From: Gimesia aquarii
GTDB lineage: Bacteria; Planctomycetota; Planctomycetia; Planctomycetales; Planctomycetaceae
DNA: 64,000 bases
Assembly: GCF_007748175.1 (NCBI RefSeq)
Contig: NZ_CP037422.1
Location: 6,340,334-6,404,333 of the forward strand
Direction: 5' to 3'
The position numbers were made by a program, and so were the translations under genes. The number at the start of each line of letters is the position of its first letter. Positions within the stretch are counted from its first letter, which is position 1. Shown here in pieces: positions 26,699 through 35,272 of this stretch. Below the pieces are notes generated by a model that ran no database searches, was not told the origin of the DNA, and saw nothing but the letters and a program-made list of their open reading frames with translations.

Positions 26699-28726
26699 TC
26701 AAGGACGAGTAATGCCATACCGCTTCAGTTTCCGATCCAAAGTAGAACGTTCAATTCCTAAGATTTGCGCAGACCGGGATTTATTCCAGTTCGTATTGTT
26801 TAAAACAGAGAGAATGTGCTCCTGCTCGACAACTTCAAGTGATACATCTCGAAAACGGCCATGCATGGGTGGGAGCACACATTGAGGATCACTTTCCATG
26901 CCCACAACCGAAAGTTGGATATCCTCCCCGTCAATAATGTCATCGGTACATAAAATAAAAGCACGTTCGATTGTGTTTTGCAGTTCACGAACATTTCCCG
27001 GCCAATGATATGATTCGAGCAGATCTTTGGCCTCCTGGGTGAACCCACGAATAGGTCGTCCTGTTTTGACGACAAACCGATTCAGAAAATAATCAGCCAG
27101 CAAAAGAATATCGCTAGAACGAACTCGTAACGGGTCGACGCTGATTTCAACCACGTGCAATCGGAAATATAAGTCCTGGCGAAAGGTCCCTTTGGCCACA
27201 GCTTTTTCCATATCACGATTCGTTGCAGCCACAACGCGTACATCGACATCGATTGAAGCACTGCCGCCAACCCGTTCAAAAGCATGTCCCTCCAAAACAC
27301 GCAGGAACTTTGCCTGAATGCCCAAAGACATCTCACCGACTTCGTCAAGAAACAGCGTTCCCTGATGTGCCTGCTCAAATTTTCCCGGCTTCTGCCCTGT
27401 CGCTCCGGTAAAGGCGCCTTTCTCATGTCCAAAAAGTTCACTTTCCAGGAGTCCCTCACTCAAGGCCGCACAGTTCATACAAACGAAAGGGTGTTTTTTA
27501 CGCTCACTGTTAAAGTGAATGGCCCGCGCAACCAGCTCTTTTCCAACCCCACTTTCACCACGAATTAACACACTGGCATCGGTAGGCGCAATACGCAGAA
27601 TCTTCTCCTTCATGGCAACCATGCTAGGGCTACTACCGACCAACTCACTCTCCAACTCAAGTTGCTCGCGCAGGGCCTTGTTTTCCCCTTCCATCCGAGC
27701 CAGGCTCTTTTTATCGCTAAGATTCTGAAGCGAAATTGCTAACTGATCCGCCAAAGCCAGTGTGAATTCCAAATCGTCAGAATCTAATGGATTATCGGGA
27801 TTGGTTGAGTAGAGATGAATCAGTCCTGCGACCCCTCGTTTATTGCGAATCGGCGCGCAAATCACACTCTGAGCATGAATCTTTCCCAAGCTGTCCCTGG
27901 TAGATAGCTTAGAATCATCGGCAATATTGTGTGCCAGGATCGCATCCCCCTCATTGAACACCATTTCAGAGAGAAAATTAGAAGGTCGCTGATAAGGAAT
28001 TTCATCAGCCGATTGAAAGGCAATCACTCTTAAATTTTCTGGTTTACGGGCTTCGTGTCGGCTGGGATCAAAATACAAAATAGCCCCAATATCCGCACTG
28101 GTTCCTTCAAATAAACCATTCAATACAATTTGCGAGAGTTCCTGATCTGATTGGGAATTCCCCATATCCAATGCAAGACGATAGAGTCGCCCCAGTTCAC
28201 GGCTGGTACGATCACGATCGAGGTTGGCTTGCGGAAGTGGTGTATGGAATCGGGTCTGATTTTTACGTTGGATGATTTCCGGAACATTGAATTCATCCCA
28301 ACTGGACTGATGCCCCACCCCAATCGTTTCGCTTTCCAGATCATCGTCTGAATCTGAGCCTACAGAAGTGGGTCGAGACGAAAAGCGCGAAACATCGAAA
28401 GTGAAGATCGCTTCACTATCTCCGATTTCAATGACACACCCTTCTTCTAATTGATGGTCTTGCTTGATGGGAATTCCTTGAACGAGCGTTCCATTACGGC
28501 TTCCCAGATCGCGAATAATCCATGAGGAATCACTGTAGAAGATCTCACAATGATTTCGGCTGCAAACTTCGTCATCGAGTACGATCCGATTCGTGGGCGC
28601 ACGGCCAACAGTCGTCACTTGACGGTCCACCAAACGATAAACCTTGCCCCGCTCATCCAACTCTTGAATGATCAAATAAGCGACAGACGCTGATCCATTT
28701 GAATTTTGTTTCTCAGAGTTTTGCAT
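26699..28726 (-). CDS. Sigma54-dependent transcriptional activator with FHA and GAF domains
   Basis: Domain order: FHA (about 37-115; [28 protein letters not shown]), GAF (about 170-345), AAA+ sigma54-interaction domain (about 360-595) with Walker A GESGVGKE, the sigma54-contact loop GAFTGA and Walker [11 protein letters not shown], then a Fis-type helix-turn-helix ([26 protein letters not shown]). It should bind upstream DNA and activate RpoN promoters, with input by phosphothreonine binding (FHA) and a ligand or light/redox signal (GAF), rather than a receiver domain. No cognate kinase or target is adjacent. Confidence 0.93.
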   Translation of the reverse strand: MQNSEKQNSNGSASVAYLIIQELDERGKVYRLVDRQVTTVGRAPTNRIVLDDEVCSRNHCEIFYSDSSWIIRDLGSRNGTLVQGIPIKQDHQLEEGCVIEIGDSEAIFTFDVSRFSSRPTSVGSDSDDDLESETIGVGHQSSWDEFNVPEIIQRKNQTRFHTPLPQANLDRDRTSRELGRLYRLALDMGNSQSDQELSQIVLNGLFEGTSADIGAILYFDPSRHEARKPENLRVIAFQSADEIPYQRPSNFLSEMVFNEGDAILAHNIADDSKLSTRDSLGKIHAQSVICAPIRNKRGVAGLIHLYSTNPDNPLDSDDLEFTLALADQLAISLQNLSDKKSLARMEGENKALREQLELESELVGSSPSMVAMKEKILRIAPTDASVLIRGESGVGKELVARAIHFNSERKKHPFVCMNCAALSEGLLESELFGHEKGAFTGATGQKPGKFEQAHQGTLFLDEVGEMSLGIQAKFLRVLEGHAFERVGGSASIDVDVRVVAATNRDMEKAVAKGTFRQDLYFRLHVVEISVDPLRVRSSDILLLADYFLNRFVVKTGRPIRGFTQEAKDLLESYHWPGNVRELQNTIERAFILCTDDIIDGEDIQLSVVGMESDPQCVLPPMHGRFRDVSLEVVEQEHILSVLNNTNWNKSRSAQILGIERSTLDRKLKRYGITRP

Positions 28727-28940
28727 AGATTATAACGCAGGAAATGTTGCAATATTGAAAATGAGCAAGACTAACCCCATCCTCTTCCTCGCCCACAATC
28801 AAGGCCGAAGTCAATCTACCATATTTACTTACGATAACCCTATTAATTATTATATTCAATTAACTTGCACCAGAACATAAAATTCGTCAAGCTAAAGTAG
28901 CGAATTGTCAATAACATCCCGCCTGTAAAGAGAATCTCCG

Positions 28941-30206
28941 ATGAACCGATTGTTTTCCCCTCGCTTTTTTGTATGCACTTTGCTGCTTGTCCCTGCTGCT
29001 TGCTTTGCGTTCTCTACCCTGACAGAGTTACAGGCAGAGAATTGGCCACGGTTTCGCGGCATCAATGGAGCGGGAATATCGAGCGAAAAAGGCTTCCCAC
29101 TCACATGGACAGACAAAGATTACGCCTGGAAGAAAGAATTGCCCGGACTGGGGCATTCTTCTCCTTCGATTTGGGACGACAATCTATTCGTGACTTCTGC
29201 CCTGGGAGAGGGAGAAACCCGCTATCTATTCTGCATTGATCCTAAAACCGGCAAAGAAAAATGGCGACGTGAGACAAACTTGAAAAAGAGCCACAAACAC
29301 AGAAAAGGGAGTTGGGCCTCCAGCACACCTGCCACAGACGGCGAATTTGTCTTTGTGGAGTTTGCAGACGAAGAATCCTACTTGCTGATCGCCTACGATA
29401 TGAAAGGCAATAAAATCTGGGAACGCGATTTAGGCGCCTTCACAAGCCAACACGGTCATGGAAGTTCTCCCATGATTTACAACGATCTGGTAATCGCGAC
29501 TAAAGATCAGAAGGGCCCCAGTGTTGTGACTGCCTTTAACAAACGGACTGGCAAGACAGTCTGGCAGGCAGATCGAGCTGAACGTAGAACATCCTATGCC
29601 ACTCCAATTGTCATTAATCATCCTAATACCGACCCCCAGTTGATTTGTGTCAGCGGGGCCACCGGCATCAGCAGCCTGGTTCCGGAAACCGGTAAGGTCA
29701 ATTGGACCACCGGCGAATTTCCGATGAGAACGGTTTCCTCTCCCGTCTACGGAGAAGGTCTGATCTTTGCCACCTGTGGAGGTGGAGGTAGAGGAAAGCT
29801 TTTATATGGCGTCGATCCTACAGGTTCAGGGAATATCAAAGAAACACATATCAAATACACACGCTCTACAAAACTGCCCTATGTCCCCACGCCAATTGTT
29901 TATGAAGGACACCTCTATCTTTGGGGAGATAATGGCGTAGTCAGTTGCATCGATCTGGCGACTCAAAAAAATATCTGGACGGAAAGAATTGATGGCGGCT
30001 ATAGCAGTTCGCCAGTCTGTATCGACGGAATCCTTTTCTGTATCAATGAGGACGGCGAAGTTGCCATGGTGAATGCCTCTCCTCAATTTAAATCACATGG
30101 CAAAGTCAAACTCAGTGACCCCAGCCACGCAACAGTCGTTGTTGCCAATGGCCAAATGTTCCTGAGAACATTTCGAAATTTGTACTGTCTGAATGCCAAG
30201 AAGTAA
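28941..30206 (+). CDS. Secreted PQQ-like beta-propeller protein
   Basis: A signal peptide (FFVCTLLLVPAACFAFSTLTELQA) precedes the planctomycete motif ENWPRFRGINGAGISSEKG and a single propeller of PQQ/BamB-like repeats (IDPKTGKEKWRRETN, YDMKGNKIWERDLG, FNKRTGKTVWQADRA, IDLATQKNIWTERID). Length 421, one propeller. Such proteins are abundant in planctomycetes; they may be scaffold or outer-membrane-assembly-like proteins, and no catalytic site was seen. Transcribed divergently from the sigma54 activator across about 214 bases. Confidence 0.88.
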   Translation: MNRLFSPRFFVCTLLLVPAACFAFSTLTELQAENWPRFRGINGAGISSEKGFPLTWTDKDYAWKKELPGLGHSSPSIWDDNLFVTSALGEGETRYLFCIDPKTGKEKWRRETNLKKSHKHRKGSWASSTPATDGEFVFVEFADEESYLLIAYDMKGNKIWERDLGAFTSQHGHGSSPMIYNDLVIATKDQKGPSVVTAFNKRTGKTVWQADRAERRTSYATPIVINHPNTDPQLICVSGATGISSLVPETGKVNWTTGEFPMRTVSSPVYGEGLIFATCGGGGRGKLLYGVDPTGSGNIKETHIKYTRSTKLPYVPTPIVYEGHLYLWGDNGVVSCIDLATQKNIWTERIDGGYSSSPVCIDGILFCINEDGEVAMVNASPQFKSHGKVKLSDPSHATVVVANGQMFLRTFRNLYCLNAKK

Positions 30207-30430
30207 GCTTTTTCAACAATCTCATGGTGCACTTGGGTTTGACGTGGATTATAATCTGAGAGATCTTTGAGCGAGAGGGACCTCGTTATGGTGTGATGTG
30301 ACACTCCATAAACCTCCTATTGAGAGATCAATACCCACAGTTCATTATGAACTGGATTGTGAAAGAGAGCCGGGCCATCTTGACTCTGTCAACATTTCAA
30401 AAATTGATTGTATTAAATTAAGGATTGATT

Positions 30431-30880
30431 ATGCCCGCCTGGCCCGGTGGTCCCTGCCCCAACTGCAGTGAAGACATGCCTGCAAATCTGGTTCATTGCC
30501 AAACCTGTCGCGAACTACTCAACGAAGATTTAGAACACGACACTGTGGAAATCCCCGAATTTCACCCCCTCAAGGAACTTTCTGTTTGCTGTGATGCATT
30601 CCCAATTGGTTTTTTCTTTCAATGCCCTCAGTGTCGTAAAGAATTGCGGGTTCACAAAAAGTATCTTGGCAAACGAGTCAGCTGTAATTTCTGCCAGGCC
30701 CCCTTTTCTTTAAAAGTTGATGCAAGCCAATCCAGTTCGCAAGGCTTCTATACAGCTTGCCCACACTGCCGAAAAGAATTACGTATCGCGCATAAATATC
30801 TGGGAATGACAGCTTGCTGCAAATTCTGCCAGGGTCATATCCAGTTACTGGAGAAACCCGCTGATCCAGTTGATTCTTAA
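30431..30880 (+). CDS. Zinc-ribbon protein with duplicated CPxCRKEL modules
   Basis: The ATG at 30431 is chosen because AAGGA lies seven bases before it; the TTG at 30425 is too close. The 149-residue protein holds an N-terminal CPNC...CQTC zinc ribbon and two near-copies of a module, CPQCRKELRVHKKYLGKRVSCNFC and CPHCRKELRIAHKYLGMTACCKFC, each with CxxC pairs suitable for one zinc. No helices for DNA binding or membrane spans are obvious. Likely a structural or protein-binding zinc protein of the cytoplasm. Function unknown. Confidence 0.75.
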   Translation: MPAWPGGPCPNCSEDMPANLVHCQTCRELLNEDLEHDTVEIPEFHPLKELSVCCDAFPIGFFFQCPQCRKELRVHKKYLGKRVSCNFCQAPFSLKVDASQSSSQGFYTACPHCRKELRIAHKYLGMTACCKFCQGHIQLLEKPADPVDS

Positions 30881-30894
30881 AGCACGCGCTTTAG

Positions 30895-30941
30895 AAAACA
30901 CAATTTTTTCAAATTTAGAACTCTGTTCTCAATTGTGTTTT
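30895..30941. terminator. Bidirectional terminator between convergent genes
   Basis: AAAACACAATT and AATTGTGTTTT form an 11-bp stem around a 25-base loop that holds a further small hairpin (AGAAC-TCT-GTTCT). T-rich ends on both strands. It lies between the zinc-ribbon gene (plus) and the lipoprotein gene (minus). Confidence 0.65.
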
Positions 30942-31363
30942 TATTGCTCAGTCTCAGAATCGCTTGCTGAATCCGAATCACTCTTCCAAGAGACAGCGGC
31001 TTGCGCGGGTCGGGTTTTATAAAGTTCTCCGTCCTCATTAAAAAGTAACGCGACGTTTAGATGCCAACGTTTTCCATTTTCGCGTTCCCACAAGTCGCAA
31101 TAATAGATAGAAGGACTAGAGGCAAATTCACCTGTGATTCCTGCTGCATTTAACAAGCTGATTGCCCGTTCTTTTTGAGTTCCGAGCGGCACAATCGCAA
31201 GGATTTCTTTTGATTGCTCATCGAAAACCATTGGTGCCGGGATCACTCGATCTAAGTTGGTACACGCTGTGAGGCCAATCAAACAGGCGAGCCCCCCCAT
31301 GATCAAGTAAAATAGGGAAAATTTTTCCCATACAGCTGGTTGAAACTTCTGACTTTTCGACAT
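30941..31363 (-). CDS. Hypothetical lipoprotein
   Basis: The ATG at 31363 is chosen because AAGGAGGTG lies close upstream, an unusually strong site, and the upstream ATG at 31423 would place that site inside the gene. The N-terminus has a long hydrophobic stretch ending LTAC, a plausible lipobox. The mature part (about 105 residues) is a compact alpha/beta region (IVPLGTQKERAISLLNAAG, DLWERENGKRWHLNVALLF) with a Ser/Asp-rich tail. No family recognised. Convergent with the zinc-ribbon gene. Confidence 0.7.
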   Translation of the reverse strand: MSKSQKFQPAVWEKFSLFYLIMGGLACLIGLTACTNLDRVIPAPMVFDEQSKEILAIVPLGTQKERAISLLNAAGITGEFASSPSIYYCDLWERENGKRWHLNVALLFNEDGELYKTRPAQAAVSWKSDSDSASDSETEQ

Positions 31364-31837
31364 CTGCTCCCCACCTCCTTGAAAGGGAAACACAACTTCG
31401 AATTGCTTTTCAGCCTGACTCAAACCCTCAATCGTAATGTATCAAAACTTGATGATTGAGGCTATCTTAAGATCTTGATCTTCATCATTCGCATGCCATT
31501 CTCTCTCCCAGAAGTATCATGAGAGAATACAACGAAACTGAACTGCTTAAATCTCAAAACCCCCTTATCTTGACTATCTCTGCTGGCAGAATCTAAATAG
31601 ACAACAGAAAATGTTCACTTGAACCCTAAAATCCTATTGCAATGAGTCACATTCAAAGGCAAAGTATTTTGTGAATTGATTTGATTACAAAAAGGGTCGA
31701 GCCTATCCAAATCAATGTTCGCACTGACAGTTTCCTTACTTTTGATTCTCGCAAAAAAAGAGCAACATTGAGAACAGAGATTCCCACTCGTATCTAGGCT
31801 CAATAACCAGTCCTTACCTCCAATATCACTTTGAACC
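31364..31837. other. Gene-free divergent region
   Basis: Between the lipoprotein (minus) and the TPR gene (plus). It should hold both promoters; the lipoprotein's strong ribosome site is at 31371-31379. A 74-codon minus-strand frame (31615-31839) is not convincing. Confidence 0.4.
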
Positions 31838-33031
31838 ATGGATCACAAACCAAAATCCTCAAGTCGCATCCCAACATTTTTGTTGATCCTGGTGTTTACG
31901 GGCGTCCTTTTTTTCCCCGCCTCAGCCTGGTGGAACCATTATCAGACAAAACGATTAAAAGAAGACAGCAATCAACTGTTAAAAGCAGAAAAATGGGCTG
32001 CCGCTGAAGAGACCGCGAGAAAATGGACAGTTCGAGCACCTGATAATTCTGATGCCTGGCTGGCACTGGCAGAAGCCTGTCGCAAACAAAATCAATTCGC
32101 AGAAACAGCCGATGCGTTGGGGCGGTTAAGTGACTCCGACCCAAGAATTTTAAAAGCGCTTGCCTTGAAAACGGACCTCCTTCTTTCAGAACTGCACGAC
32201 CCCATCAAAACTATCGAAACATGTAATCGCATGCTAAAAATTGATCCCAAAGTGGACCTTGCCCGGCAACGTCTCATTTATATCTATTCAATGATGTTAC
32301 TTCGTTTAAAAATGGTAGATCAAATCAGACAAGCAATTAACTTAAATTGTGAGCCACCTGAGGCCTATGTGTACCTTCTGCTTTCAGATTCTTTGAACTT
32401 CAGCAATGGTGCTCCCCTCATCAACTCCTGGTTACAGAATTATCCGGACAACGAGGATCTTCAAGTGGCAATGGCTATTTACATTGCGCGTAGCAGTTCT
32501 AATCAATCCTTGAGACTAAAAGATTCCCAATTAATTTCGGGAGGAGACCAGTCTTTAATTTCTAACTGCTTGAAAAAATATCCTCAGAATCGAGAAGTGC
32601 TTGCCTATTTTTTAGAAAAATCTCTGGAAGAAGGAAACCTGGATCGTGTTGCTGAGCTGTTTGAGAGTGCACCTGACGATGTAGAACAAGACAGTCGATT
32701 CTGGAGATTTAAAAGTCGTTATCTTGCACTGAATAATCAACTCGATTTGGCAGAAGAATCTTATCGACAGGCACTTAAATTGAATCCCTATGATTGGCGT
32801 GCCAGGCTCGGTTTGGCAGAGATACTGAGAAGAAAAGGAAAAGTCAGTGAAGCAAAGAAAATGGCAAGGCTCGGAAGCCAGGGAAAAGCATTTTCAAAAC
32901 AACTAAAGCAGCTTGAAAACGCAAATTCGATCAACCGTGAATTGTTACAAGAAATTGGACAGTATGCTCACGAATGTGGTGATATTGCAGTGGAAACAGC
33001 GATTCAAAACCGACTCAGCAAATCTCCTTAA
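31838..33031 (+). CDS. Membrane-anchored TPR protein
   Basis: An N-terminal hydrophobic segment (IPTFLLILVFTGVLFFPASAWW) serves as signal anchor. Tetratricopeptide repeats fill the rest: about residues 45-110 (AAAEETARKWTVRAPDNSDAWLALAEACRKQ) and 300-350 (LDLAEESYRQALKLNPYDWRARLGLAEILRRKGK). TPRs build scaffolds for protein partners. The next genes on the same strand are a lipoprotein/DUF1559 pair and a CRTAC1 protein, but 550 bases separate them, so an operon is unlikely. Partner unknown. Confidence 0.8.
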   Translation: MDHKPKSSSRIPTFLLILVFTGVLFFPASAWWNHYQTKRLKEDSNQLLKAEKWAAAEETARKWTVRAPDNSDAWLALAEACRKQNQFAETADALGRLSDSDPRILKALALKTDLLLSELHDPIKTIETCNRMLKIDPKVDLARQRLIYIYSMMLLRLKMVDQIRQAINLNCEPPEAYVYLLLSDSLNFSNGAPLINSWLQNYPDNEDLQVAMAIYIARSSSNQSLRLKDSQLISGGDQSLISNCLKKYPQNREVLAYFLEKSLEEGNLDRVAELFESAPDDVEQDSRFWRFKSRYLALNNQLDLAEESYRQALKLNPYDWRARLGLAEILRRKGKVSEAKKMARLGSQGKAFSKQLKQLENANSINRELLQEIGQYAHECGDIAVETAIQNRLSKSP

Positions 33032-33585
33032 CGCTTATAGATCGCTCCAGATCAGGATCAGATTATTTGATGTCATACTGTACGAGGAGCTTGAATCACC
33101 TCATTTTGATATTAAAAATCAAATCAAACTTCAATCGAGTTCAATCACGACTCTTTCGATTATCTACTGCATCCTTTTTACTGATAACCACCAGTGCACT
33201 CAGTCACTTTCCTTAAGACCAGGTCAAATCAGAGTTCAAAACCCTGAGTTTTTCACTATTTAAGTCAGCTTCAAAAAACGACTTACTGATAACACATTTC
33301 TTAGCAAAACTAAAAATTTTATCTATTTCAATTCAGGTCAGAAAACAATTGACATTTTTATAAACGCAGCTGTAGAATCCAGTTGTATATTAATGAACCA
33401 ATGTATTAATTATACAAGATATCCAAACTTAATTTAATTATGTTCACAAATTGCCCATAAAGGGAACCTGTGTGCCTTCTGATCAATGATCACCCATAAA
33501 TTAAGTCTAAAACCAATTCTCCAGCACCAATCAACTACTAATTCATACTAATTATACTCCAAATTTATACCTAGAGGGCTTAAAC
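33032..33585. other. AT-rich gene-free region with a promoter
   Basis: About 550 bases upstream of the lipoprotein/DUF1559 pair. It holds the promoter listed at 33349-33378 and further poly-A/T tracts. No frame of significance and no recognised RNA. Confidence 0.45.
33349..33378 (+). promoter_or_regulatory. Candidate sigma70-type promoter
   Basis: TTGACA, 18 bases, then TAGAAT. This is the best promoter match seen in the region. It would give a leader of about 200 bases to the lipoprotein/DUF1559 pair. Confidence 0.5.
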
Positions 33586-34026
33586 ATGCATCAAAATCCA
33601 TTTTCGACCACCTGGATTAGAGTTCCCTTATTAGTCTGTTTGAGTATTTGGGTTTCTGGTTGCGGTGGTGGGGATTTGGGTGATGCGCCTACACTTTATC
33701 CTGTGAAAGGAACCATTAAAAAAGATGGCACAGGCTTAAAAGACGTTCGTGTCTCTTTTGTCCCCGTTGATGATGGGACGCCTGCTGTGGGGGTTTCTGG
33801 TGAAGATGGAACTTATGCACTGAGCAATCCCAAAGGGGGGATGGGAGCGCGTGCTGGTGCGTATAAAGTTGTTTTGTCCGTTACCACCAGCCCTGAAAGT
33901 TATTCAGGAAAAGGTGACCCCAATTTGGCGAAATTGCCTTTTCCCAAATCATATAGCTCAAAAACAACGACTCCCAAGAGTTACACCGTGAAAGAGGGAG
34001 AGAACGTCGTCGATATCGAATTTTAA
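33586..34026 (+). CDS. Lipoprotein with carboxypeptidase-regulatory-like domain
   Basis: An N-terminal lipoprotein signal (TTWIRVPLLVCLSIWVSGC) precedes a beta-sandwich domain (YPVKGTIKKDGTGLKDVRVSF, GTYALSNPKGGMGARAGAYKVVLSV), the same type as the protein at 23789-24235. AGAGGG lies upstream of the ATG. It comes first in the unit here, followed 125 bases later by a DUF1559 gene, whereas the other pair has the reverse order. Both pairs suggest a fixed partnership with DUF1559. Confidence 0.85.
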   Translation: MHQNPFSTTWIRVPLLVCLSIWVSGCGGGDLGDAPTLYPVKGTIKKDGTGLKDVRVSFVPVDDGTPAVGVSGEDGTYALSNPKGGMGARAGAYKVVLSVTTSPESYSGKGDPNLAKLPFPKSYSSKTTTPKSYTVKEGENVVDIEF

Positions 34027-34056
34027 TAGCGATCAGAAATTCAAATCATCATAAAT

Positions 34057-34092
34057 AGCATTTTCATATGTAAAGTAAATGCTCTTATTTTT
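34057..34092 (+). promoter_or_regulatory. Intercistronic hairpin between lipoprotein and DUF1559 genes
   Basis: AGCATTT and AAATGCT form a 7-bp stem with a 13-base loop, followed by CTTATTTTTC. A weak terminator or processing site in the same position, relative to its pair, as the hairpin at 24276-24303. Confidence 0.45.
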
Positions 34093-34151
34093 CTCTTTAA
34101 AACCATTTTGTGAGTTCCCTTTTTTGTATTTTATTTGAGGAGTGTAAATTT

Positions 34152-35180
34152 ATGAGAAGGAATTATCTTTCGTTTGGCCTGCGATACCGAGGGTTTACTC
34201 TCATTGAGTTACTCGTGGTGATCGCCATTATTGCAATCCTGATTGCTTTGCTTTTGCCTGCCGTTCAACAAGCACGTGAAGCAGCACGCCGTTCGACCTG
34301 TAAAAACAATATGAAACAGTTAGGTCTCGCGTTGCACAATTATCATGAAACTCATGGTACTTTCCCGCTGAATTACGATTTTACAAGAACCCCGGGTCAA
34401 GTTGCCTGTGGAGTCTCCTGGATTTCCATGTCACTCCCCTTTATGGATCAGGCCCCGATGTATAACCGAATGGACTTTAGTGATATCACTAATACCTCGG
34501 GTTCGGCTTCTTCAATGCCGGGTATGGATAGTGTCGCCAATGATCCAATTCGAATTACACCAATCCCTGTTTTGCTTTGTCCCAGTAATCCCCAACCAAA
34601 GTTGACTGCTTCAGCCATGCAATATGACTTTGGGGGCCAAAATGGAAATTCCCGTTCTCTTCAAGCCGCGCGAACAGATTATGTTGGCAGTATGGGTTTT
34701 ATCTGGACTGGCTGGAAAGACTGTGGCGATACAGGATCCAATGGGGCACCCTGGATCGATCCGGGAAGAGATTTCAAACATAACGATCTTGGCCGCGTTG
34801 GTGGAATCTTTTGGTGGCGTGGTTCTGCCAGGCTCAGTGATATTGTTGATGGTGCGTCCAATACAATTGCGCTCTACGAAAACCATCATTGGAATTTCAG
34901 TAAGAAATTCCCTTCAGAAATCAATAAATCTGGTGCCTGGATGAGTCCTCTCGGAGCCATTGATACCCATACATCGTCTATCAATGCCGACCCTGAAGAA
35001 ATTGCTGCTGGCAATGGTGCAGATGATACCCGTTGCACCAACTGGAGCAGCACACACGTGGGAGGCGCTCACGGTTTGCTGACAGATGGTGCAGTTCGAT
35101 TCATCAGCGAAAACCTGGACATTGGAGTTAACAGAGCGCTAGTCACAAGAGCTGGTGGTGAAACCTTGGGAGAATTTTAA
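34152..35180 (+). CDS. DUF1559 family protein with type IV prepilin-like N-terminus
   Basis: The ATG at 34152 is preferred to 34110 because GAGGAG lies 10 bases upstream. The prepilin-type leader ends [15 protein letters not shown]; the following [20 protein letters not shown] is nearly identical to the copies at 24333-25280 and 59276-60286. The body contains the DUF1559 landmarks ([34 protein letters not shown]) and ends [19 protein letters not shown]. Second gene after a lipoprotein; a strong terminator follows at 35215-35247. Confidence 0.93.
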   Translation: MRRNYLSFGLRYRGFTLIELLVVIAIIAILIALLLPAVQQAREAARRSTCKNNMKQLGLALHNYHETHGTFPLNYDFTRTPGQVACGVSWISMSLPFMDQAPMYNRMDFSDITNTSGSASSMPGMDSVANDPIRITPIPVLLCPSNPQPKLTASAMQYDFGGQNGNSRSLQAARTDYVGSMGFIWTGWKDCGDTGSNGAPWIDPGRDFKHNDLGRVGGIFWWRGSARLSDIVDGASNTIALYENHHWNFSKKFPSEINKSGAWMSPLGAIDTHTSSINADPEEIAAGNGADDTRCTNWSSTHVGGAHGLLTDGAVRFISENLDIGVNRALVTRAGGETLGEF

Positions 35181-35214
35181 TCCCCAGACGATACCACGTG
35201 CTAAATCAATTTAC

Positions 35215-35247
35215 CCCTCCCATCAAATTCGATGGGAGGGATTTTTT
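35215..35247 (+). terminator. Rho-independent terminator after the DUF1559 gene
   Basis: CCCTCCCATC-AAATTC-GATGGGAGGG is a perfect 10-bp stem with a T-run (ATTTTTTT). It lies inside the longest possible frame of the next gene (35198-37123), which argues that the true start of that gene is downstream. Confidence 0.93.
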
Positions 35248-35272
35248 TACATACAACAGAAAGAGGAAACGA

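Noticed and set aside
30286..30311. Hairpin (10 bp with one mismatch) after the PQQ gene considered as a terminator
   Set aside because: It lacks a T-tract and lies over 80 bases past the stop codon.
32913..33263. 116-codon plus-strand frame overlapping the end of the TPR gene
   Set aside because: A shadow that continues from the TPR gene into AT-rich intergenic DNA, with no ribosome site or domain.
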